This document shows, one piece after another, positions 6,965 through 11,124 of a stretch of DNA of 11,124 bases (position 1 is the stretch's first letter; every line of letters begins with the position of its first letter). The position numbers were made by a program, and so were the translations under genes. The stretch is from a bacterium. GTDB lineage: Bacteria > Electryoneota > Electryoneia > Electryoneales > Electryoneaceae. The notes under the pieces are model-generated. The model worked only from the letters and a program-made list of their open reading frames with translations, searched no databases and was not told where the DNA came from. The stretch lies in the NCBI GenBank assembly GCA_028278125.1, contig JANQEY010000314.1, forward strand, positions 1-11,124, read 5' to 3'.

Positions 6965-8164
6965 ATGCATTATATTGACGCACCTGATTATCTGGATAAG
7001 GGAGGAGGAGTACGGTGGTTTAAAGAGACTCCTTCCCCGGGAACCGTGGTAGGAAGGTACATAATGAACGCAGTGATGCTGGAGATAATCGGCGTCATAT
7101 TAGCGGAAGGAATTACTTTACGGACGGGTGGTTCTGCAGACGAAACAGCGAACTACGCAAGCCAATTAAATGACGCCATTGACGCCAAGGACGCAGACCT
7201 TGAAGCAACTCTACAGGCGCAAATTGATACCCTTGACGACTGGAGAACTGACGAGATTGACCCGTATATGCAATCGCACTGGAACGGGTTTATTCAGGGA
7301 TTTCATTTAGGTAAAAATGAAGACGAATGGCGCAAGCTTAACATTAGTAAAGGTTCGCTCGGTATCTACATAATCAATGCCGATGAATGGTATAATGTCA
7401 ACTTGACAAGCGCCAATTATTACAAGCAATTTATTGGCGATGCTTATACCGGATACGAAACCTTCGCTCCGGGAAGTGGTAATGGAGGCGTGGCTCCGGG
7501 AGTTAATAGTATCAGCCCGAGACGGTGGCTCCATGTATACGTTATTTGGGCACCGACCAAACCTGTAGAGATTATTGCGGACGATTCTCTGACCGCTGCT
7601 AATGCTCGTACTGCTTATGGTACACAATACAGTATTGGGGATAATGATGACATCGGTTATCGCCGGATAGGTTCTTTTCAAATAATAACCCTTTCCCCCA
7701 GCGTTCATACGATTAAACCGTTCAGCCAGCACGGGGATAAGTTTACTTGGCACTATACCTATAATTCAGGATATACGGAAGTAAATACAGAGTCCCCGGG
7801 AGAGGAAGTGAACTTGGACGTTTCCGCTATTACTAATGACTACGGAAGCGTGGCTCCTGCCTTTCCGGGTTTACAGGTGAAGTGCGATATTCTGTTAAGC
7901 TATATTGCAAAGGAAGCAAGCCAAACGCTGGCGGACTTAAAAATTGAACAATATCTGGAAGGTGGATATGTGGATTGTATCAGCTTGGTCAAAACTTTAC
8001 AGGCTGGAGAGCAAGAATATAGCAAGGAATATGTGAAGTTTGAAGCCTTCCCCAGTGATTATTTACGGTTAAGAATGTCAGTTGGGGTTGCAGCAAATGT
8101 CGTACGGGTATATACCATGGTCACTGGGTATACGGATTTCCGAGGAAAATTCGATAGGATATAA
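6965..8164 (+). CDS. Tail fibre protein
   Basis: A 399-residue protein directly after gp48, where Mu-like phages encode the tail fibre. The N-terminus has the usual fibre layout: MHYIDAPDYLDKGGGVRWF, then PSPGTVVGRYIMNAVMLEIIGVI, a segment typical of fibre heads docking on the baseplate. A predicted coiled coil follows at about residues 60-100 (QLNDAIDAKDADLEATLQAQIDTL split across heptads), the likely trimerisation shaft. The remaining 290 or so residues are beta-rich and unrecognised, and probably hold the receptor-binding tip. No chaperone gene follows, unlike Mu, whose fibre gene is paired with a fibre assembly gene. A strong site, AGGAGGA (6953-6959), precedes the start by 5 bases. Confidence 0.85.
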   Translation: MHYIDAPDYLDKGGGVRWFKETPSPGTVVGRYIMNAVMLEIIGVILAEGITLRTGGSADETANYASQLNDAIDAKDADLEATLQAQIDTLDDWRTDEIDPYMQSHWNGFIQGFHLGKNEDEWRKLNISKGSLGIYIINADEWYNVNLTSANYYKQFIGDAYTGYETFAPGSGNGGVAPGVNSISPRRWLHVYVIWAPTKPVEIIADDSLTAANARTAYGTQYSIGDNDDIGYRRIGSFQIITLSPSVHTIKPFSQHGDKFTWHYTYNSGYTEVNTESPGEEVNLDVSAITNDYGSVAPAFPGLQVKCDILLSYIAKEASQTLADLKIEQYLEGGYVDCISLVKTLQAGEQEYSKEYVKFEAFPSDYLRLRMSVGVAANVVRVYTMVTGYTDFRGKFDRI

Positions 8165-8181
8165 TTTACAGGAGGGTATAT

Positions 8182-8490
8182 ATGTCGCCACTATGGACGG
8201 GTATTGCGGTCGGGTTTGTTTGTACGGTTTTCAGTGTGCTGATTACTTTCTTTGTGACGTCGGTATCGAAGGACAATATTATGAAAAATAAAATTATACA
8301 GGGGATAGATATCCACAAACAAATCGACCACCAAAAGAGTCCCACGGATTTGATAAATATGCACGAAGTAAAATGTGACGCAAAAAAAGATATGCCTGAA
8401 GTAAAGGTATCATTAATAAGAATAAAAACAGCATTAGCATTTCTCGTTCGGGAAGCTAATGGTAATCCTGAGGATTATGATTTAATATGA
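8182..8490 (+). CDS. Single-span membrane protein of the lysis cassette, holin-like
   Basis: A 102-residue protein with one clear N-terminal hydrophobic segment (residues about 5-28, WTGIAVGFVCTVFSVLITFF) and a polar, mostly basic remainder. The size, single span and position directly before an endolysin suggest a holin or a holin-like accessory. The remaining part carries HKQIDHQ and MHEVKCD, a His/Cys-containing stretch without a recognised motif, and a C-terminal helix (SLIRIKTALAFLVREANG). No family is recognised, so the holin role is inferred from context only. The start has an excellent site, AGGAGGG (8170-8176), with 5 bases spacing, the strongest of the late region. The gene overlaps the endolysin by 4 bases (ATGA). 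Confidence 0.75.
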   Translation: MSPLWTGIAVGFVCTVFSVLITFFVTSVSKDNIMKNKIIQGIDIHKQIDHQKSPTDLINMHEVKCDAKKDMPEVKVSLIRIKTALAFLVREANGNPEDYDLI

Positions 8491-8951
8491 AACCTGAAGA
8501 TTTTAAGAAATATGGTATAAACAAGTTTACACCTGAAGAGATTGAGCGCACTGGCGCAAAGCTTTCGGATGTAAAGGTGGATACCATGATACGGTTGAAC
8601 AAATTTAGGATTATTTCCGGTCGCAGGGTATACCTTGTATTGAATGGATTGACTACAGGTAATCACAAATCTCCAGAACATCCAGATGGAAAAGCGGTGG
8701 ATGGTTATTACCACCCAGCGGATGGGGATGTGGATTATAAATCTATTTTCTATAAAGGACTGGAAAGTGGCTTTAAGGGTATCGGAATTTACTACAATAA
8801 GGAAAATGATTTATATACCTTTCATCTGGATACAGGCAGGTTCAGATGCTGGGGAGCCTATAAGGAAAAGAAGCATTTAAAATGGAATTATTTTTCCCTC
8901 TTGGTTGACCCCAAGAGCTTGCTGTTCGGTGCTGATAGTGGCGCAGAATAG
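8487..8951 (+). CDS. Endolysin, M15-type zinc peptidase (D,D- or L,D-carboxy/endopeptidase)
   Basis: A 154-residue protein with the zinc-site layout of the M15 peptidase family: NHKSPEHPDGKAVD (residues 59-72; H65 and D72 are the likely ligands, in an H-x-x-G-x-A-x-D context) and FHLD (112-115; H113 likely the third ligand). An N-terminal helical part with FTPEEIERTG and MIRLNKFR...SGRRV, and the segment GFKGIGIYYNK, also fit peptidases of this type used as phage endolysins. It is expected to cut peptide links in peptidoglycan, reaching them with the help of the membrane protein before it. There is no signal peptide. The spacing between S62 and H65 is one residue longer than the common S-x-H form. 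The gene starts inside the preceding gene (ATGA overlap) and is followed by a terminator 36 bases later. Confidence 0.88.
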   Translation: MKPEDFKKYGINKFTPEEIERTGAKLSDVKVDTMIRLNKFRIISGRRVYLVLNGLTTGNHKSPEHPDGKAVDGYYHPADGDVDYKSIFYKGLESGFKGIGIYYNKENDLYTFHLDTGRFRCWGAYKEKKHLKWNYFSLLVDPKSLLFGADSGAE

Positions 8952-8986
8952 TTCCTCCTTTTTTCTCAAGTGAGCAGTTTTTCTCT

Positions 8987-9021
8987 GAGAGCCGGGATTT
9001 GAATGAGTTCCGGCTCTTTTT
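8987..9021 (+). terminator. Intrinsic terminator after the lysis cassette
   Basis: The perfect inverted repeat AGAGCCGG (8988-8995) and CCGGCTCT (9010-9017) is separated by a 14-base loop and followed directly by a run of T (9017-9021). A G-T pair can extend the stem by one. This is the expected end of the late transcript and separates it from the downstream operon. Confidence 0.85.
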
Positions 9022-9094
9022 CCACAAAAAATTAGAATACAGTTTTTTTAAACTTTTTTCGCATTTCGTCACTGATTTGAACCCTTGATGAGAG

Positions 9095-9124
9095 CGGATT
9101 TCAGGATGGGCTGCTCAGAATCCG
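9095..9124. repeat. Inverted repeat upstream of the promoter (possible operator)
   Basis: Six-base arms CGGATT and AATCCG with an 18-base interval, centred about 50 bases upstream of the predicted -35 element. The size and symmetry would suit a dimeric DNA-binding regulator, but the arms are short and chance is possible. Confidence 0.3.
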
Positions 9125-9147
9125 TGATGATGGGGAATCCCAGGCCA

Positions 9148-9176
9148 TAGACAAGATGGCGATTTTATGATATATT
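9148..9176 (+). promoter_or_regulatory. Sigma-70-type promoter candidate with extended -10
   Basis: The -35 TAGACA (9148-9153; 5 of 6 to TTGACA) and -10 TATATT (9171-9176; 5 of 6) are separated by exactly 17 bases. A TG at 9168-9169, one base before the -10, gives an extended -10 element. Transcription would begin near 9183, about 40 bases before the first gene of the downstream operon. A TATAAT at 9176-9181 overlaps it but has no matching -35 at a usual distance. Confidence 0.65.
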
Positions 9177-9209
9177 ATAATATAGAAATCAAATTATTTA
9201 ACACAAACG

Positions 9210-9217
9210 AAAGGCGG
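9210..9217 (+). promoter_or_regulatory. Atypical Shine-Dalgarno AAAGGCGG (site 1)
   Basis: AAAGGCGG ends 5 bases before the ATG at 9223. A C replaces the A of the usual AAGGAGG. The bases before it (AAACG) are nearly the same as at site 2 (TAACG). It fixes the start of the 78-residue gene. Confidence 0.7.
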
Positions 9218-9222
9218 GACAG

Positions 9223-9459
9223 ATGAACAAGACAAGAAAGCACAGGAGAGAGCGGAAGATGGGCAGGAGTATTAAGGGAGCCCAGTATAAGGTAATAATC
9301 GGCGAAAAGGTTTACTATTCGAAAAGCAACCCAGCCTACCGTAGCCAGCGCGACGGTTACCATCTGACATGCAGTGGCTCGATTGTCAAACGGTATAAGG
9401 GTTATGCTGAAGCGATGGAAGATGCAAAGAATATTATTGTAAAGAAAATTTCCTCATAA
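9223..9459 (+). CDS. Small basic protein of unknown function
   Basis: A 78-residue protein that I do not recognise. The first 18 residues are very basic (NKTRKHRRERKMGRSIKG), suggesting nucleic-acid contact or a disordered tail. The middle has alternating strands (YKVIIGEKVYYSK, DGYHLTCSGSIVKRY) and the end is a probable helix (YAEAMEDAKNIIVKKI). Alpha-beta proteins of this size are common in phage accessory operons. It is the first gene after the promoter candidate and lies in a run of small same-strand genes. Confidence 0.75.
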   Translation: MNKTRKHRRERKMGRSIKGAQYKVIIGEKVYYSKSNPAYRSQRDGYHLTCSGSIVKRYKGYAEAMEDAKNIIVKKISS

Positions 9460-9468
9460 ACTTTAACG

Positions 9469-9476
9469 AAAGGCGG
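9469..9476 (+). promoter_or_regulatory. Atypical Shine-Dalgarno AAAGGCGG (site 2)
   Basis: The octamer lies 6 bases before the ATG at 9483, in the context TAACGAAAGGCGGAT. The similarity to site 1 extends several bases upstream of the octamer, more than a plain ribosome binding site would need. Confidence 0.7.
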
Positions 9477-9482
9477 ATTTAT

Positions 9483-9839
9483 ATGTTACACCCAAAACCA
9501 TTTACCAAAAGCGACTGGGAAGCATACTCTGGTTGCGAGCAGAAAGTTCCGTATATTGCTACAGTAGAAATATGCGACCTGCAGATTGATTTTATTTTTG
9601 ACACCTGCGTGGAATTGTATCTCTACGATATGGAAAAGACTGACCTCGTGGATTGCTTTACATTAGAAGATAATGGTGTCCACGTCATCAACTGTTTTAC
9701 AAAGAAAATGAACTGGAATACCTTTGTAGAAACTTTACTGACGAAAGTGACTGTTCGGTCAGCTTTATACCGGACGAAGATTAACTTAACAGCGCTTGAA
9801 GCAAAATTCAAACGTATGGCAAACTGGAGTATGAGATAA
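9483..9839 (+). CDS. Hypothetical protein (118 aa)
   Basis: No family is recognised. The protein is mixed alpha-beta, with five cysteines (C18, C31, C42, C58, C71) spread without a CxxC pair, so a zinc finger is not indicated. The first 80 or so residues look like alternating strands (YIATVEICDLQIDFIFDTCV, VDCFTLEDNGVHVINCF); the end is helical (NLTALEAKFKRMANW). It is followed by a GC-rich hairpin (9846-9867). Its place in an operon of small genes suggests an accessory or host-takeover role, which is inference only. Confidence 0.75.
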   Translation: MLHPKPFTKSDWEAYSGCEQKVPYIATVEICDLQIDFIFDTCVELYLYDMEKTDLVDCFTLEDNGVHVINCFTKKMNWNTFVETLLTKVTVRSALYRTKINLTALEAKFKRMANWSMR

Positions 9840-9845
9840 TTAACA

Positions 9846-9867
9846 GGGGGAGAGTAAAATCTCCCCC
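9846..9867 (+). terminator. Strong hairpin in the operon without a T-run
   Basis: A perfect 8-base-pair stem, GGGGGAGA (9846-9853) and TCTCCCCC (9860-9867), closes a 6-base loop (GTAAAA). What follows, ATTAACCTATTACATT, is AT-rich but has no run of T, so it is at best a weak intrinsic terminator. As an RNA element it could instead act as a partial terminator, a 3'-end stabiliser or a processing site between the second and third genes of the operon. Confidence 0.55.
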
Positions 9868-9887
9868 ATTAACCTATTACATTATAT

Positions 9888-9895
9888 AAAGGCGG
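9888..9895 (+). promoter_or_regulatory. Atypical Shine-Dalgarno AAAGGCGG (site 3)
   Basis: The octamer lies 5 bases before the ATG at 9901, downstream of the hairpin. It is the same octamer as at sites 1, 2 and 4, here preceded by TATAT rather than AACG. Confidence 0.7.
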
Positions 9896-9900
9896 ATAAC

Positions 9901-10254
9901 ATGAACAGAACTGACAAAGCAAACTTAATAGTAGAGTACATCGACCATTTACGGAAAGAGAGTGGGGACGAAATACTGACGGACTGTGACTGGCTTCCTG
10001 GCGTTATAACCGGAGCCGAGATTGTGGACGACGGTGAGGTTTTAATACTTAAAGGCAGATTGGGTTGGTCTTCCTGGGATAAGGATGAACACGATTTTCG
10101 GTATGCTATAAACCGCAGCGAAGATGATAACATGGATTTAGATTTGTACGACGATTATGATAACAGGTACATCAGCCGGATTTTTAATAAGTTTTCAAAG
10201 ATGGATGATTGCTCAACTAATTTTACTACTTTTATCAAGGAAAGGCGGAACTAA
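9901..10254 (+). CDS. Acidic hypothetical protein (117 aa)
   Basis: Not recognised. The protein is strongly acidic, with a dense Asp/Glu run around residues 74-88 (SEDDNMDLDLYDDYDN). An N-terminal helix (KANLIVEYIDHLRKES) is followed by strand-like segments (GAEIVDDGEVLILKGRLGW). Small acidic phage proteins are sometimes DNA mimics or inhibitors of host DNA-binding enzymes; that is only a possibility here. The stop overlaps the next start by one base (TAATG), so the two are probably translated together. Confidence 0.75.
   Translation: MNRTDKANLIVEYIDHLRKESGDEILTDCDWLPGVITGAEIVDDGEVLILKGRLGWSSWDKDEHDFRYAINRSEDDNMDLDLYDDYDNRYISRIFNKFSKMDDCSTNFTTFIKERRN
10241..10248 (+). promoter_or_regulatory. 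Atypical Shine-Dalgarno AAAGGCGG (site 4)
   Basis: The octamer lies inside the end of the previous gene, 5 bases before the ATG at 10254. Because it overlaps coding sequence, it also specifies the last codons (Glu-Arg-Arg) of that gene. Confidence 0.7.
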
Positions 10255-10484
10255 TGAGAGTGACTAAAAAAGCTATAAACGCAGCGCTGGCAAAGGCAGC
10301 GGAGACGCACAGCCAGCTGAAGGACGTGGAGATTGAATGGGGGAACGGTTATTTCTACTTTTGCGGTGGGGATGCTTCAGGATGGTACCAGACTGGTGTA
10401 TATGGGACGTTTACATTAGGAGAGATGACGGTGCAGGAGTGGGTCAATACAGCAATAGAACTTTCTAAAGAAAGGGAGATATAA
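10254..10484 (+). CDS. Small hypothetical protein (76 aa) with FYFCGG...TFTLGEMTVQEW core
   Basis: A 76-residue protein with an N-terminal helix (KKAINAALAKAAE), two or three strands (VEIEWGNGYFYFCGG, GWYQTGVYGTF), then a C-terminal helix (VQEWVNTAIELS). Small proteins with this pattern (a YFYF-x-GGDA strand and a later L-x-x-W helix) are, from memory, frequent in phage early operons and annotated hypothetical; no function is known to me. Overlaps of one base on both sides (TAATG each time) tie it closely to its neighbours. Confidence 0.78.
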   Translation: MRVTKKAINAALAKAAETHSQLKDVEIEWGNGYFYFCGGDASGWYQTGVYGTFTLGEMTVQEWVNTAIELSKEREI

Positions 10485-11023
10485 TGGAAAACACAAAGTA
10501 CATGAACAGAGCATTTTGCAGTGGGCTTTTAAAGCTTGCCCGTCAAGAGTTTTCAAAGCACCTTCCAGCGAGAGCGCTGAAAGGGATGTGGACGTATAAG
10601 TACAGCGACCAGTACGAAGTTCAGATACCACCGAACGAGTTCTACCCAAAGGGAGTTTACTGGAATGGACAGGCTGACAATGCCTCTGATGCGAAGGCGC
10701 AATTAATTCACGAACTTATTGAGAATGCTATAGAAAAGAAGGCACGCAGGGAGGCTTTAAACTTAACAGAGAATGAAGCCAAGGTGATTAAAGCCTTTAT
10801 GGAAAATGATATTGTTAGTGACCACGGATGGGAGCACCCTGAAGCCTGTACATGGACAAAAGATTTTCATGACGAGGCAGGGCTGGACGGCAAAACTTAT
10901 TCTGGAGTTTTCGCATCTCTCACTGTAAAGGAACTTGTATGGACGAACGGTGAATATTGGGGTTTAACTGAACTGGGTAGAGAGGCAGCAAACCGTATAG
11001 AAAGAAAAGAGAAAGGAGAATAA
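10484..11023 (+). CDS. Probable winged-helix protein (179 aa)
   Basis: The C-terminal half (residues about 94-171) has a winged-helix pattern: LTENEAKVIKAFMEN (helix 1), TWTKDFHDEAGL (helix 2), DGKTYSGVFASLTVKELV (recognition helix) and a small wing ending in YWGLTELGREAAN, as in MarR-like domains. The N-terminal half is unrecognised: a helix with FCSGLLKLARQEFSKHLPA, then strands with TYKYSDQYEVQI. The insert between helices 1 and 2 (DIVSDHGWEHPEAC) is unusual for a plain DNA-binding repressor. It may regulate this operon or bind nucleic acid in another way; the target is unknown. It starts within the previous stop (TAATG) with a near-canonical site, AAAGGGAG, at 10471-10478. Confidence 0.78.
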   Translation: MENTKYMNRAFCSGLLKLARQEFSKHLPARALKGMWTYKYSDQYEVQIPPNEFYPKGVYWNGQADNASDAKAQLIHELIENAIEKKARREALNLTENEAKVIKAFMENDIVSDHGWEHPEACTWTKDFHDEAGLDGKTYSGVFASLTVKELVWTNGEYWGLTELGREAANRIERKEKGE

Positions 11024-11025
11024 TT

Positions 11026-11124
11026 ATGAATAAGAATAAGAAAGAAAGAATAGTGAGGGAAATTAATGAAATGTTCCCACCGACCAATGCAGAATACCCT
11101 GTTGCGTTTATTCGCTCTGGGGAT
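11026..11124 (+). CDS. Partial hypothetical protein, cut by the right edge
   Basis: An ATG at 11026, preceded by the good site AAAGGAGA (11012-11019), opens a frame of 33 codons without a stop up to the window end. The visible start is a basic helix (NKNKKERIVREINEMF) followed by PPTNAEYPVAFIRSGD. No family can be assigned from this fragment. It continues the operon, 2 bases after the previous stop. Confidence 0.7.
   Translation, partial: MNKNKKERIVREINEMFPPTNAEYPVAFIRSGD

Larger units (their letters stand above)
9022..9222. other. Non-coding boundary between late module and small-gene operon
   Basis: About 200 bases without a supported gene. The first third is AT-rich with T and A runs. 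Next comes an inverted repeat, CGGATT (9095-9100) with AATCCG (9119-9124), then a short TGGG-GAAT-CCCA hairpin (9131-9142), then the promoter candidate. The only notable small open frame (ATG at 9088, 20 codons) has no ribosome binding site. The repeats could be operators or part of a leader; nothing fixes this. Confidence 0.5.

Noticed and set aside
9088..9150. Small open frame of 20 codons in the boundary region
   Set aside because: No ribosome binding site, very short, and it runs into the promoter elements.
9840..9868. TTAACA (9840-9845) as a -35 for a second promoter before 9901
   Set aside because: At 17 bases downstream the -10 position falls in CCCCCA; the AT-rich TATATA further on is too far away.
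1..11124. tRNA genes, CRISPR arrays, insertion sequences, integrase or attachment sites
   Set aside because: I looked for cloverleaf-like segments, regular direct repeats, transposase motifs and flanking duplications on both strands and saw none.

Overview
The window is a piece of a tailed bacteriophage or prophage genome. Its tail is Mu-like and contractile: homologues of Mu gp46, gp47 (baseplate J) and gp48 lie in the canonical order. All genes are on the + strand, tightly packed, with classical bacterial ribosome binding sites. Base composition is moderately AT-rich by eye. Nothing here fixes the host; a bacterium is certain, its phylum is not.

Region 1 (1-8164) is the baseplate, spike and fibre module. 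It opens with a gene cut by the left edge, which joins beta-strand-like repeats to a lambda FII-like head-tail joining domain. Then come a predicted beta-helix tail spike, a stand-alone GP46 protein, a large unrecognised virion protein, a second GP46 domain fused behind a PKD domain, baseplate J (gp47), gp48 with an added repeat tail, and a tail fibre. Several of these (beta-helix, PKD, repeats, fibre) look like surface-binding decorations built onto a minimal Mu-type baseplate.

Region 2 (8182-8951) is a small lysis cassette: a single-membrane-span, holin-like protein translationally coupled to an M15-type zinc peptidase endolysin. It ends at a good intrinsic terminator (8987-9021).

Region 3 (about 9022-9222) is a non-coding boundary with an inverted repeat and a good extended -10 promoter candidate (9148-9176).

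Region 4 (9223 to the right edge) is a separate operon of six small genes, the last one cut by the window. None has a recognised function except a probable winged-helix protein (10484-11023). Four of the six starts carry the same unusual Shine-Dalgarno-like octamer AAAGGCGG, not seen in the late module.

The most striking whole-window signal is compositional. I found no GATC and no CTAG anywhere in 11,124 bases. Tens of GATC sites are expected by chance, which suggests long exposure to a GATC-specific restriction system. The other main observations are the duplicated GP46 with a PKD fusion, the head-tail-joining domain with its own internal start, and beta-repeats shared by two tail genes.
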